35,589 nucleotides of DNA. It comes from Gammaproteobacteria bacterium. Its GTDB lineage: Bacteria; Pseudomonadota; Gammaproteobacteria; Steroidobacterales; GCA-2729495. Each line of letters starts with the position of its first letter. The stretch's first letter is position 1. The position numbers and the translations under genes are program-made. The notes beneath the pieces are model-generated. The model saw only the letters and a list, made by a program, of their open reading frames with translations, searched no databases and was not told where the DNA came from. The stretch covers positions 1 to 35,589 of the forward strand of contig RFHQ01000111.1 in the NCBI GenBank assembly GCA_003695765.1, given 5' to 3'. Below, one piece after another: positions 10,257 through 25,450 of this stretch.

Positions 10257-11017
10257 CAGTTGTGTCCTGCGGCAGCACCGCAAATCGCCAGGAACTCGGC
10301 GGCGTCCAGGGATGCACCACCGATCAGGCCGCCATCAATGTCCGGCATCGCGAACAGCGCTGCGGCGTTGCCGCCCTTCACGCTGCCGCCGTAGAGAATG
10401 CGCAGGCCGGATGCAATCTTAGCATCGGCAGCGGCCACCTGGGCACGAATATCGGCGTGTACCTGCTGCGCCTGCTCCGGGCTCGCCGTCATCCCGGTGC
10501 CGATGGCCCAGACCGGCTCGTAGGCGATCACCGCCATTGCCAGTGCCGCAGCCCCGCCGGCCTCCAGGACCGCCCGCAACTGGCGCCTGACCACCGCCTG
10601 AGTCTCGCCCGCTTCGCGTTCCGCCAGCGTCTCCCCAACACAGACGACGGGCACCAGACCGGCGGCCTGAGCGGCCAGGTATTTTTCGGCCACGATGGTG
10701 TCGGTCTCACCGAACAGGCTGCGGCGTTCCGAATGCCCGACGATCACGTGGCTGCAGCCCACATCGGCGAGCATCGCGGCCGAAACCTCGCCGGTGTAGG
10801 CGCCGCGCGCCTGCGCCGCCACGTCCTGGGCACCGAGCAGCAGGCCCGAGCCGGCGATCTCCGTGGCGATCTCGGCCAAATAGACGAAGGGCGGGCAGAC
10901 CATGACCTCGCAGCCGCGCAATTTGCCGAGGCCGGCGCGGATGCCGGAGAGCAGCACCGCATTCTCGGCGCGGCTGCCGTTCAGTTTCCAGTTGCCTGCA
11001 ACGAGGGGAGTTCTCAT
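10256..11017 (-). CDS. tpiA: Triosephosphate isomerase
   Basis: Interconverts dihydroxyacetone phosphate and glyceraldehyde 3-phosphate in glycolysis and gluconeogenesis. The ATG at 11017 gives 253 residues (usual about 250) starting MRTPLVAGNWKLNGS. Catalytic residues are visible: Lys11 (GNWKLNG), His95 (VIVGHSERR) and Glu167 (AYEPVWAIGTG). The phosphate-binding loop LYGGSVKGGNA is near the C-terminus. A 30-residue upstream extension lacks similarity. The stop overlaps the secG start, indicating coupling. Confidence 0.97.
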   Translation of the reverse strand: MRTPLVAGNWKLNGSRAENAVLLSGIRAGLGKLRGCEVMVCPPFVYLAEIATEIAGSGLLLGAQDVAAQARGAYTGEVSAAMLADVGCSHVIVGHSERRSLFGETDTIVAEKYLAAQAAGLVPVVCVGETLAEREAGETQAVVRRQLRAVLEAGGAAALAMAVIAYEPVWAIGTGMTASPEQAQQVHADIRAQVAAADAKIASGLRILYGGSVKGGNAAALFAMPDIDGGLIGGASLDAAEFLAICGAAAGHN

Positions 11018-11078
11018 GAGCCTGCCAGCCGCCGGAAGCGCCGGATAGCGGCGCGCTGCCGTCAAAAAAGGTGCGCGA

Positions 11079-11107
11079 AGGTTAGCGGCCCGCCCCGGCG
11101 AAATCAA
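11079..11107 (-). promoter_or_regulatory. Candidate promoter for tpiA-secG
   Basis: On the minus strand TTGATT (11107-11102) and TAACCT (11084-11079) are 17 bases apart in the 117-base gap between glmM and tpiA. The -35 is fair and the -10 poor (three of six). A TTGACG about 20 bases downstream has no -10 partner at proper spacing. Weak evidence. Confidence 0.3.
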
Positions 11108-11134
11108 CGCCGTGGCCGTCGCGGAATCGGGCTG

Positions 11135-12469
11135 TCAGGCCGTCAGGCGCTCGATGCTCGCGGCCAGGGATTCGGCGACGGCGCGCACCTCGCCGTCGTC
11201 CTCTCCCTCGACCATGACCCGCAGCACCGGCTCGGTGCCCGAGGCCCGCACCAGCACCCGTCCGCGCTCCGCGATCCGTTGTTCGGCTTCGTGGATCGCC
11301 GCCTGGATGGGCGGGGAGTCGGCGACCGCGATGCGCCTTGGCAGCCGCAGATTGACCAGGGTCTGCGGCAGCCGCTGAACCGGTCGCACCAGTTCTGCCA
11401 GCGACCGGCCGCTGTTCGCCATGACGCTGAGCACCTGCAGCGCGCTGATCAGCCCGTCGCCGGTCGTCGTCTTGTCCAGGCAGAGCAGATGGCCCGAGGT
11501 CTCGCCGCCGAGAATACCGCCGGTTTCGCGCAGCATTTCCAGCACGTAGCGATCGCCGACCTGGGCCCGCCGGAATTCGATGCCGAGTTCCGCCAGGGCG
11601 CGCTCCAGGCCAAGGTTGGTCATCTGCGTACCGACCACCGGTCCCTGCAGGCGGCCCTCGTCTCTCGCGGCACGCGCCAGCAAATAGATCAGCTGATCGC
11701 CGTCGACCAGCCGGCCTTCGTGGTCGACCATCAGCACCCGGTCGCCGTCCCCGTCCAGAGCTATACCGACGTCAGCGCGCACCCCCTGCACCGTCAGCAT
11801 CAGCAGGTCCGGGTTCGTCGAGCCGCAACCATCGTTGATATTGCGCCCGTTCGGCGAGCAGCCGATCGGAACGATCTCGGCGCCCAGCTCCGTCAGCACG
11901 GTCGGCGCGACCTTGTACCCGGCGCCATGGGAGCAGTCGAGCACGATTTTGAGCCGGTCCAGCCGCGTCCCGGGCGGCACGGTCGACAGGGCGAACTGCT
12001 GGTATTGCTCGCGGGCATCATCGATGCGCTTGGCACGGCCGAGTTCGGCGGATTCGCGCGTGATGGCCGGCTCGGCGAGAAAGGCCTCGATGCGTTCCTC
12101 GACCGCGTCGGGCAGCTTCGAGCCGGCACGATCGAAGAACTTGATGCCGTTGTCGAAATAGGGGTTGTGTGAGGCACTGATGACGACGCCGAGGTCCGCA
12201 TCCAGCGCCTGAGTCAGGAAGGCGATGCCCGGCGTCGGCAATGGCCCCAGCAGCAGGACGTCCATGCCGGCAGCGACGAAGCCGGCCTCCAGTGCCGCCT
12301 CGAACATGTAGCCGGAGACCCGCGTATCCTTGCCGATCACGACCCGCCCGCCCTGTGGGGCCAGCACCCGTGCAGCAGCGCTCGCCAGACGCAGGGCGAA
12401 TTCGGCCGTCATCGGGTGGGTGCCGACGCGCCCGCGAATGCCATCGGTGCCAAAGAACTGCCTGCCCAA
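11135..12469 (-). CDS. glmM: Phosphoglucosamine mutase
   Basis: Converts glucosamine 6-phosphate to glucosamine 1-phosphate for UDP-GlcNAc, and so for peptidoglycan and LPS. It has 444 residues, as in Escherichia coli. The N-terminus MGRQFFGTDGIRGRVG is diagnostic. The active serine that carries phosphate is Ser100 in VVISASHNPYFDNGIK. The metal-binding loop DGDGDRVLMVD is near residues 238-248, the sugar loop GGETSGHLL follows, and the phosphate loop RASGTEPVLRVMVEG is near the end. It lies 17 bases after folP in the ftsH-folP-glmM order common in gammaproteobacteria. Confidence 0.97.
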   Translation of the reverse strand: MGRQFFGTDGIRGRVGTHPMTAEFALRLASAAARVLAPQGGRVVIGKDTRVSGYMFEAALEAGFVAAGMDVLLLGPLPTPGIAFLTQALDADLGVVISASHNPYFDNGIKFFDRAGSKLPDAVEERIEAFLAEPAITRESAELGRAKRIDDAREQYQQFALSTVPPGTRLDRLKIVLDCSHGAGYKVAPTVLTELGAEIVPIGCSPNGRNINDGCGSTNPDLLMLTVQGVRADVGIALDGDGDRVLMVDHEGRLVDGDQLIYLLARAARDEGRLQGPVVGTQMTNLGLERALAELGIEFRRAQVGDRYVLEMLRETGGILGGETSGHLLCLDKTTTGDGLISALQVLSVMANSGRSLAELVRPVQRLPQTLVNLRLPRRIAVADSPPIQAAIHEAEQRIAERGRVLVRASGTEPVLRVMVEGEDDGEVRAVAESLAASIERLTA

Positions 12470-12486
12470 GACCGCCGACTCCCTGC

Positions 12487-13326
12487 TCAGCCCTGCCGCT
12501 TCTCCACGGCCGCCAATACTCGCAGCACATCCAGCGTCTCTGCAACGTCGTGGACCCGCAAAACGGCCGCCCCGCGCTGCGCTGCCAGCAGGGCCAGCGC
12601 CAGGCTGCCGGCCAGGCGCTCTTCCACCGGACGGTCCAGCAGCTTGCCGAGCAAGGACTTGCGCGACAGGCCGACGAGCACCGGACAGCCAAGGGACTGC
12701 AAGGCCGGCAGTTCGGCCAGCAGGCGAAGGTTGTGCTCCAGCGACTTGCCGAAGCCAAATCCGGGGTCGACCAGCAGCCGCTCTTTCGGCAGTCCGGCTG
12801 CAGTGGCCGCGGCGATCCGGCCGGCGAGAAAATCCCTGACCTCGCGCACGACGTCGGCATAGACAGGATTGCGCTGCATGCTGCGCGGCTCGCCCTGCAT
12901 GTGCATCAGACAGACTGTCAGGCCCAGCTCGGCGGCGGTCTCCAGCGCACCGGCAGCCCGCAGCGCGAGCACATCGTTGATCATTGCCGCACCCGCCGCC
13001 GCCGCCGCGCGCATCAGTTCCGGCTTGCTGGTATCGACCGAGACCGGCAGCGGGAACTCGGCGACCAATGCCTCGACCACGGGCAGCACACGGTCCATTT
13101 CCGCCTGCAGCGGCGTCGGTTCAGCGCCCGGCCGCGTCGACTCGCCGCCGACATCCAGCAGGTCGGCACCGGCCGCGACCATGGCCTCGGCATGGCGCAG
13201 GGCGACGTTGCAATCCAGAAAGCGGCCGCCATCGTAGAAAGAGTCCGGGGTGACATTGAGTACGCCCATGACCAGCGGGCGATCCCCGCGCGAGCGAAGG
13301 CGGCCGGCCAGTGCTTCGGCGCTCAC
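12487..13326 (-). CDS. folP: Dihydropteroate synthase
   Basis: Condenses p-aminobenzoate with dihydropterin pyrophosphate in folate synthesis; the sulfonamide target. It has 279 residues of TIM-barrel type. Signatures: VMGVLNVTPDSFYDGGRFLD near 19-38, and DVGGESTRPGAEPT near 58-71. The pterin-site stretch LLVDPGFGFGKSLEHN and the SRKS loop (LVGLSRKSLLG) are further on. It lies between ftsH and glmM on the same strand, 78 bases after ftsH. Confidence 0.97.
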   Translation of the reverse strand: MSAEALAGRLRSRGDRPLVMGVLNVTPDSFYDGGRFLDCNVALRHAEAMVAAGADLLDVGGESTRPGAEPTPLQAEMDRVLPVVEALVAEFPLPVSVDTSKPELMRAAAAAGAAMINDVLALRAAGALETAAELGLTVCLMHMQGEPRSMQRNPVYADVVREVRDFLAGRIAAATAAGLPKERLLVDPGFGFGKSLEHNLRLLAELPALQSLGCPVLVGLSRKSLLGKLLDRPVEERLAGSLALALLAAQRGAAVLRVHDVAETLDVLRVLAAVEKRQG

Positions 13327-13404
13327 GCGGCAACCCCGGCGCAGCCGTTCCGCGAGGGATGGCGAGCGGCGACCGATGGCCGGCGCGCGCCGGCTGCACG
13401 AGCC

Positions 13405-15321
<1,917 letters not shown>

Positions 15322-15371
15322 TGCCTTGACTCGATACGGGTCGGTTCTTTCGACCTCTGCGGGACAGCCTA

Positions 15372-15998
15372 CTACAGCTTGCGGGCAGTGGCTACAAGGT
15401 AGGTCTCGCGGCTCTCGGGCCGCGACGCCGCCGGCTTGCGCACGCGCAGCCGCTCGAACTCCGGGCGCAGCGCGCGCAGATATTCGTCGAAACCCTCGCC
15501 GTGAAACAGCTTGCAGACAAAGGCACCACCCGGGCGCAGCGTCTTCAGTGCCAGCTCCGCTGCCAGTTCCGCGAGCAACATCGCCCGCGGCTGGTCGACG
15601 GCGCGGATACCAGTGATATTGGGTGCCATATCGGACATAACAAGATCCGCAGGCCCATCACCCAGCCAATTTTCGACTGCTTCGAGAACGCTTTCGTCGC
15701 CGAAGTCTCCCTGGATACGATCGACGCCGGCGAGGCCATCGACGGGCAGCAAATCGACCGCGAGCACCCGGCCCTTGTCGCCGACCAGACTGGCCGCGTA
15801 CTGGCTCCAGCCGCCCGGCGCTGCGCCGAGGTCGATCACGGTCGCGCCGGGCCGCAGCAAACGCTCGCGCCGCTGAATCTCGATCAGCTTGTAGACCGAT
15901 CGCGACCGCCAGCCTTCCGCCCGCGCCCGCGCCAGATAGGGATCGTCGCCCTGTCGCCGCCGCCAGTGCCGCCGGTCACGCCGCCGAGTCACGGCCAA
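15372..15998 (-). CDS. rlmE: 23S rRNA 2'-O-ribose (U2552) methyltransferase RlmE
   Basis: FtsJ/RrmJ-family methyltransferase that modifies U2552 of 23S rRNA in the A-loop, a heat-shock gene in enterics. Up to 208 residues. The SAM-binding motif is [17 protein letters not shown]. The K-D-K-E set is visible as [30 protein letters not shown] and ETYLVA. The start is uncertain: a TTG at 15998 or a GTG two codons later at 15992. GGGG lies nine bases before the GTG, which slightly favours it. Paired with ftsH as in Escherichia coli; divergent from yhbY with about 40 bases between. Confidence 0.95.
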   Translation of the reverse strand: MAVTRRRDRRHWRRRQGDDPYLARARAEGWRSRSVYKLIEIQRRERLLRPGATVIDLGAAPGGWSQYAASLVGDKGRVLAVDLLPVDGLAGVDRIQGDFGDESVLEAVENWLGDGPADLVMSDMAPNITGIRAVDQPRAMLLAELAAELALKTLRPGGAFVCKLFHGEGFDEYLRALRPEFERLRVRKPAASRPESRETYLVATARKL

Positions 15999-16023
15999 AC
16001 GCCCCGCGCCCGCTGCGGCTGGC

Positions 16024-16029
16024 TATAAT
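16024..16029 (+). promoter_or_regulatory. Consensus -10 box just upstream of yhbY
   Basis: TATAAT lies eight bases before the yhbY ATG. At normal spacing, transcription would start at or within about two bases of the A of the ATG. No good -35 hexamer is visible 16-18 bases upstream (GCCCCG or CGCCCC), and the TG of an extended -10 is off by one position. The perfect -10 in a GC-rich gap makes it a credible promoter. Confidence 0.6.
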
Positions 16030-16037
16030 CCGCCGCG

Positions 16038-16331
16038 ATGTCGCTGAGCGAAGCACAACGCAAGTATCTGCGCGGCCTCGCGCACCGCCTGCGGCCCTGC
16101 CTGACCGTCGGCAGCGCCGGGGTCAGCCCGGCCGTCCTGAGCGAGCTGGAGCAGCAGCTGGAGCGCCACGAACTGATCAAGGTCCGGGTGCGGATCGGTG
16201 ACCGAGATGCCCGCCGCGCCGCGATCGGCGAACTGGCGACTCGCGGTGGCGCCGAATGCGTCTTTCGGATCGGCAATGTCGCCGTGCTGTACCGGCGGCG
16301 CGCAAGCGAACCCGGCATCGTGCTGCCCTGA
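16038..16331 (+). CDS. yhbY: Ribosome assembly RNA-binding protein YhbY (CRM domain)
   Basis: Single CRM-domain protein of 97 residues that associates with pre-50S particles in Escherichia coli. The protein opens MSLSEAQRKYLRGLAHRLRP and continues with TVGSAGVSPAVLSELEQQL. The middle HELIKVRVRI leads to the C-terminal RIGNVAVLYRRRASEPGI, all typical. It is divergent from rlmE as in enterics and converges on greA with a nine-base gap. No Shine-Dalgarno sequence precedes the ATG. Confidence 0.94.
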   Translation: MSLSEAQRKYLRGLAHRLRPCLTVGSAGVSPAVLSELEQQLERHELIKVRVRIGDRDARRAAIGELATRGGAECVFRIGNVAVLYRRRASEPGIVLP

Positions 16332-16340
16332 AGGCGCCCG

Positions 16341-16813
16341 TCAGACGTAGCGCACCTCGACGATCTTAAAGGCCTTGCGCCCGCCGGGCGCCTCGAATTC
16401 GACGACGTCGCCCTCTTCCTTGCCGATCAGGGCCCGGGCGATCGGTGAGCCGATGGAGATCCGGCCGGCGGCGATATCGGCCTCGTCCTCACCGACGATC
16501 TGGTAGCTGACTTCCTGACCATCGGCCTCGTCGACCAGGGCCACGGTGGCACCGAACACGACGCGGCCGCCTCCGCCGAGCTGGGTCACATCGATGATGT
16601 TCGCATTCGCCAGCTTGGACTCGATCTCGCGGATCCGTCCCTCGATGAAACCCTGCTCCTCCTTGGCGGCATGGTACTCGGCGTTTTCCTTCAGATCGCC
16701 GTGGGCGCGCGCTTCGGCGATGGCCCGCACGATGCGCGGGCGTTCCTCCTGTTTCAGTCGGCGCAGCTCTTCCTTCAGCAGTTCCGCGCCGCGGCGCGTG
16801 ATCGGCAGCTTGC

Positions 16814-16817
<4 letters not shown>
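16341..16817 (-). CDS. greA: Transcription elongation factor GreA
   Basis: Rescues backtracked RNA polymerase by inserting its coiled coil into the secondary channel and stimulating transcript cleavage. It has 158 residues, the exact family length. The coiled-coil N-domain has the acidic tip [21 protein letters not shown] near 39-59; the C-domain has the FKBP-like [19 protein letters not shown]. The ATG at 16817 overlaps the carB stop (ATGA). carA-carB-greA is a common gammaproteobacterial order. Confidence 0.97.
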
Positions 16818-20038
<3,221 letters not shown>

Positions 20039-20043
20039 GGCGG

Positions 20044-21207
20044 CTAGCCTGAACCGGCGCGCGCCGCCGCGGCCTGCTCGCCGTTGCGTGCGCGCATGGC
20101 CATGATGAACCGTTCGAAGATCGGTAACAGGTCGTGCGGACCCGGGCTCGCTTCCGGGTGCCCCTGGAAGCCAAAGGCCGGGCAGTCGACGCGCTCGATG
20201 CCCTGCAGCGTGCCATCGAACAGCGAGCGGTGGGTCGGGCGCAGCGTCTCGGGCAGGCTCTCCTCGTCCACGGCGAAGCCATGGTTCTGGCTGCTGATCG
20301 CCACCTTGCCCGTGTCGAGATCGACGACCGGGTGATTGGCGCCGTGATGGCCGAACTTCATCTTGACGGTGCGCGCGCCGCTGGCCAGCGCCAGCAGCTG
20401 GTGGCCGAGGCAGATGCCGAAGGTCGGCACGCCGGCCGCAAGAATTTCCCGGATCGCCTCGATTGCGTAGTCGCAGGGTTCCGGGTCGCCCGGACCGTTC
20501 GACAGGAACACGCCGTCGGGCGACAGCGCCAGTACGTCCGCGGCCGGGGTCTGCGCAGGCACGACCAGCACCTGGCAGTTGTGGTCGACGAGCAGGCGCA
20601 GGATGTGGCGCTTGATGCCGAAATCGTAGGCCACGACATGGAAGGACTGGGTGCGCTTGCGCGGCGCGGGTTCGGCCTGCGGCCAGGCGCTGCCAAGGCT
20701 CCACTGGTAACTGCTGTCCGTGGTCACGACCCGCGCCAGGTCCATGCCGGCCAGTCCGGGGAAGCGGCGCGCATGCGCGATTGCGGTGGCGGCGTCGGCG
20801 GCGCCGGTCATGATGCAGCCGGACATCGCGCCCTTGTCGCGCAGGAGCCGCGTCAGCCGGCGGGTGTCGATGTCGGCGATCGCGACGGTGTTGGCGCGCC
20901 GCAGGAATTCGGCCAGATCCAGCTCCGAGCGCCAGCTACTGGCGCGCAAGGGCAGGTCGCGGATCACCAGGCCGGAGGCATGGATGCGGCCGCTTTCGTT
21001 GTCCAGGCTGTTGGTGCCGGTGTTGCCGATGTGCGGGTAGGTCAGCGTAACGATCTGACGGCAATAGGAGGGATCGGTGAGGATCTCCTGGTAACCCGTC
21101 ATCGAGGTGTTGAAGACCACCTCGCCGATCGTGCGGCCCGGCGCGCCGATCGAAATGCCGGTGAACAGCGTGCCGTCTTCCAGCGCCAGCAGTGCAGGTT
21201 CACTCAT
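20044..21207 (-). CDS. carA: Carbamoyl-phosphate synthase small (glutaminase) subunit
   Basis: Class I glutamine amidotransferase subunit that hydrolyses glutamine and channels ammonia to CarB. It has 387 residues. The nucleophile is Cys266 in [13 protein letters not shown], and the His/Glu of the triad are in [14 protein letters not shown] near the end. The N-terminal CPSase_sm_chain domain has [18 protein letters not shown] near 31-48. The ATG at 21207 has only a weak AGG upstream and overlaps the stop of a short leader ORF. A promoter and a hairpin lie between it and dapB. Confidence 0.97.
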   Translation of the reverse strand: MSEPALLALEDGTLFTGISIGAPGRTIGEVVFNTSMTGYQEILTDPSYCRQIVTLTYPHIGNTGTNSLDNESGRIHASGLVIRDLPLRASSWRSELDLAEFLRRANTVAIADIDTRRLTRLLRDKGAMSGCIMTGAADAATAIAHARRFPGLAGMDLARVVTTDSSYQWSLGSAWPQAEPAPRKRTQSFHVVAYDFGIKRHILRLLVDHNCQVLVVPAQTPAADVLALSPDGVFLSNGPGDPEPCDYAIEAIREILAAGVPTFGICLGHQLLALASGARTVKMKFGHHGANHPVVDLDTGKVAISSQNHGFAVDEESLPETLRPTHRSLFDGTLQGIERVDCPAFGFQGHPEASPGPHDLLPIFERFIMAMRARNGEQAAAARAGSG

Positions 21208-21230
21208 TGCAGCCTGATCGCCGTCGGCAT
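21204..21230 (-). CDS. Candidate eight-codon leader ORF overlapping the carA start
   Basis: ATG at 21230-21228 opens the short frame MPTAIRLQ, whose TGA overlaps the carA ATG as ATGA. A CGGAG motif lies ten bases upstream, better than anything directly before carA. If translated, it would deliver ribosomes to the carA start by coupling. It could equally be chance; no conservation evidence is available here. Confidence 0.35.
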   Translation of the reverse strand: MPTAIRLQ

Positions 21231-21260
21231 CGGCACGAAACTCCGGATGTAGATGCGCAA

Positions 21261-21292
21261 AACGGGAGGCTCCGCTGTGGATCCCTCCCGTT
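21261..21292 (-). promoter_or_regulatory. Hairpin in the carA leader (possible attenuator)
   Basis: A nine-base perfect inverted repeat (AACGGGAGG / CCTCCCGTT) encloses a 14-base loop. On the minus strand the stem ends in TT followed by two more T, then GCGC, giving a short U-run. It lies between the carA promoter and start codon. A weak terminator or attenuator is a reasonable reading; it could also be the terminator of dapB transcripts. Confidence 0.5.
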
Positions 21293-21320
21293 CCTGCTGC
21301 ACCAGACTGGGACCCGGGCT

Positions 21321-21349
21321 ATTGTAGTCCGCCCGCGCAGCGGGGCCAA
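21321..21349 (-). promoter_or_regulatory. Sigma-70 promoter for carAB-greA
   Basis: On the minus strand TTGGCC (21349-21344) and TACAAT (21326-21321) are exactly 17 bases apart. The -10 matches five of six consensus bases. The -35 box lies inside the last codons of dapB's reading frame region and stop neighbourhood. Predicted start is near 21314, giving a leader of roughly 107 bases containing the hairpin and short ORF. Confidence 0.65.
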
Positions 21350-21355
21350 GCGGGC

Positions 21356-22162
21356 TCAGTCCGCGAGACCCAGCACCTCACGCATCCCGTACAGGCCCGG
21401 CCGCTGGCCGACGACCCAGCGCGCGGCGCGCAAGGCACCGCGCGCGAACACCCGACGATCGAGTGCCCGGTGACCGAGTTCCAGCAGTTCCTCGTCGCCG
21501 CCGAACGTGACCCGGTGATCGCCGACGATGCCACCGGCCCGCGCCACCGCGAAGCCGATCGTCCCGGCCGGCCGCGGGCCGGTGTGGCCGTGGCGCTGGT
21601 AGACAGCGAGCTCGTCCAGGCGACCGCCGCGACCGGCCACCGCGGCTTCGCCCAGCTGCAGGGCCGTGCCCGACGGCGCATCGACCTTGTGCCGGTGGTG
21701 CGCCTCGTAGATTTCGATGTCGTAGTCGGTGTCCAGCGTGCGGGCCGCCAGCCGCACCAGTTCGGACAGCAGGTTCACGCCGATGCTCATGTTCCGGCCA
21801 TAGACCACGGGCACGCGTTCGGCCGCCGCGGCCAGGGCCGCCTGCTCGGCCTCACCGAGGCCCGTGGTGCCGATGACCAGCGCCACGCCCTGTGCCGCGC
21901 AGGCCGCCGCATGGGCGGCCGTGGCCGCCGCGACGCTGAAATCGACCGCGACCTCGGCCCCGGCGACCGCGGCCGCAGGGTCGTCGCCGATACGCAGGCC
22001 GAACGCCGGCAGGCCCAGTCCCGGCCCGGGATCGGTGCCCAGCGCCGGATGCCCGGGCTCGGCCGCGGCCCCGCTCAGCGTCAGGTCGTCGCTGGCCGCC
22101 ACCAGTTCCAGCAGCGCCCGGCCCATGCGCCCGGTGGCGCCGAGGATTGCGATCCGGTGCAT
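21356..22162 (-). CDS. dapB: 4-hydroxy-tetrahydrodipicolinate reductase
   Basis: NAD(P)H-dependent reductase of the lysine and diaminopimelate pathway. It has 268 residues. The Rossmann start is MHRIAILGATGRMGRALLE and the active-site loop is EAHHRHKVDAPSGTALQLGE, with the catalytic His and Lys. GRNMSIGVNLLSELV lies between them. A strong purine-rich GGGGGGAGG precedes the ATG at 22162. It follows dnaJ by 24 bases on the same strand and precedes carA, the usual dnaJ-dapB-carA order. Confidence 0.97.
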   Translation of the reverse strand: MHRIAILGATGRMGRALLELVAASDDLTLSGAAAEPGHPALGTDPGPGLGLPAFGLRIGDDPAAAVAGAEVAVDFSVAAATAAHAAACAAQGVALVIGTTGLGEAEQAALAAAAERVPVVYGRNMSIGVNLLSELVRLAARTLDTDYDIEIYEAHHRHKVDAPSGTALQLGEAAVAGRGGRLDELAVYQRHGHTGPRPAGTIGFAVARAGGIVGDHRVTFGGDEELLELGHRALDRRVFARGALRAARWVVGQRPGLYGMREVLGLAD

Positions 22163-22186
22163 TGCCTCCCCCCGTCCCGCTCTTGC

Positions 22187-23320
22187 TCAGGGACTGATCT
22201 TCTCAAAAAACCGCCGCACGCCGTCGGCCCAGGAACTCGCGCGCGGCCCGTGCTGTTTGCCGCTGGACTGCAGGGAATCCTCGAACTTCCTGAGCAACTC
22301 CTTCTGTTCGGCGTTCAGGTGGACGGGCGTCTCGACCTCGACACTGCAATACAGGTCGCCGGTCGCGTGCCCGCGCACCGGCTTCACGCCCTTGCCACGC
22401 AAGCGGAAGACTTTCCCGGACTGGGTGCCCGGCGGCACCTTGAGGCTCACCTCGCCGTCCAGGGTCGGCACGACCACGGTGCCGCCGAGCGCCGCGGTCG
22501 CGAAACTGATCGGCACGCGACAGGACAGATCGCCGCCGTCACGCTGGAAGATCGGGTGCGGCCGCACGCGGATATCGACATACAGATCGCCGGGCGGACC
22601 ACCGTTCTGGCCGGCCTCGCCCTCACCGCTGAGCCGGATCCGGTCGCCGGTATCGACACCAGGCGGCACCTTGACGGCCAGCCGCCGGCGCTTGCGCACC
22701 CGGCCCTGGCCGTGACAGGCCGGACAGGGAGATTCGATGACCCGGCCGGTGCCGCGGCAGTGCGGGCAGGTCTGCTGGACCGAGAAGAAGCCCTGCTGCA
22801 TGCGCACCTGGCCGACCCCGCCGCAGGTCGGGCAGTTGACTGGACTGGTGCCAGGCTTCGCGCCGCTGCCGTCGCAGCGTTCGCAACTGGCGAGCGTCGG
22901 TACGTCGATTTCGAAGCTGCCGCCGGCGACGGCTTGCTCGAGATCCAGTTCCAGCTCGTAGCGCAGGTCGGCGCCGCGGTAGACGTTGCTGCGACCACGC
23001 CGACCGCCGCCGAAGATCTCGCTGAAGACATCGCCGAAGATGTCGCCGAAGGCATCGCCGGCATTGAACCCGCCGCCACCCATGCCGGCGGCCGCATCGA
23101 CGCCGGCGTGGCCATAGCGGTCGTAGGCGGCGCGCTTGTCCGGGTTCGACAGCACTTCGAAGGCTTCCTTGGCCTCCTTGAAGCGCTCTTCGGCCTCCCG
23201 GTCGTCCGGGTTCCGGTCCGGATGGTATTTCATTGCCAGGCGCCGGTAAGCCTTCTTGATCTCGGCTTCGCCGGCCGAGCGCTCGACGCCCAGCACCTCG
23301 TAGTAGTCACGCCTGGCCAT
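22187..23320 (-). CDS. dnaJ: Chaperone protein DnaJ
   Basis: Type I Hsp40 co-chaperone that stimulates DnaK ATPase and delivers substrates. It has 377 residues. The J domain has HPD at 33-35, followed by a Gly/Phe-rich linker ([20 protein letters not shown]). Four zinc motifs are intact: [24 protein letters not shown] and [10 protein letters not shown]-terminal substrate domain follows. The start is the ATG at 23320, 92 bases after dnaK with a strong hairpin between. Confidence 0.98.
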   Translation of the reverse strand: MARRDYYEVLGVERSAGEAEIKKAYRRLAMKYHPDRNPDDREAEERFKEAKEAFEVLSNPDKRAAYDRYGHAGVDAAAGMGGGGFNAGDAFGDIFGDVFSEIFGGGRRGRSNVYRGADLRYELELDLEQAVAGGSFEIDVPTLASCERCDGSGAKPGTSPVNCPTCGGVGQVRMQQGFFSVQQTCPHCRGTGRVIESPCPACHGQGRVRKRRRLAVKVPPGVDTGDRIRLSGEGEAGQNGGPPGDLYVDIRVRPHPIFQRDGGDLSCRVPISFATAALGGTVVVPTLDGEVSLKVPPGTQSGKVFRLRGKGVKPVRGHATGDLYCSVEVETPVHLNAEQKELLRKFEDSLQSSGKQHGPRASSWADGVRRFFEKISP

Positions 23321-23368
23321 CCGGTCCCCGTCTCCCCCAGCCTGTCCTCAATCCCCGTGCACGACAAC

Positions 23369-23397
23369 GGGGCGGGCTGCCTCCTGCAACCCGCCCC
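23369..23397 (-). promoter_or_regulatory. Strong intergenic hairpin between dnaK and dnaJ
   Basis: Positions 23369-23380 pair with 23386-23397 over twelve base pairs (one G.U on the RNA strand) around a five-base loop, AGGAG in the RNA. It begins 16 bases after the dnaK stop. No U-run follows (GTTGTCG), so it is more likely an RNA stability or partial read-through element that lowers dnaJ relative to dnaK than a full terminator. Confidence 0.6.
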
Positions 23398-23412
23398 GCG
23401 CACCGGCCGCCT

Positions 23413-25368
<1,956 letters not shown>

Positions 25369-25422
25369 GGTTGTTCTCCCAAGCTGCTCCGGCAGCGGAC
25401 TGTCGTTTACCGATATCGCTCA

Positions 25423-25450
25423 AAATGGGGCGCGCGGGCGGACTTTCAAG
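25423..25450 (-). promoter_or_regulatory. Heat-shock (sigma-32) promoter upstream of dnaK
   Basis: On the minus strand CTTGAAA (25450-25444) is followed after 13 bases by CCCCATTT (25430-25423). This matches the RpoH consensus CTTGAAA-N(11-16)-CCCCATNT at every specified base. The -35 box overlaps the grpE stop codon. The predicted start near 25414 leaves a leader of about 46 bases before dnaK, so dnaK-dnaJ can be induced independently of the upstream hrcA-grpE promoter. Confidence 0.88.
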
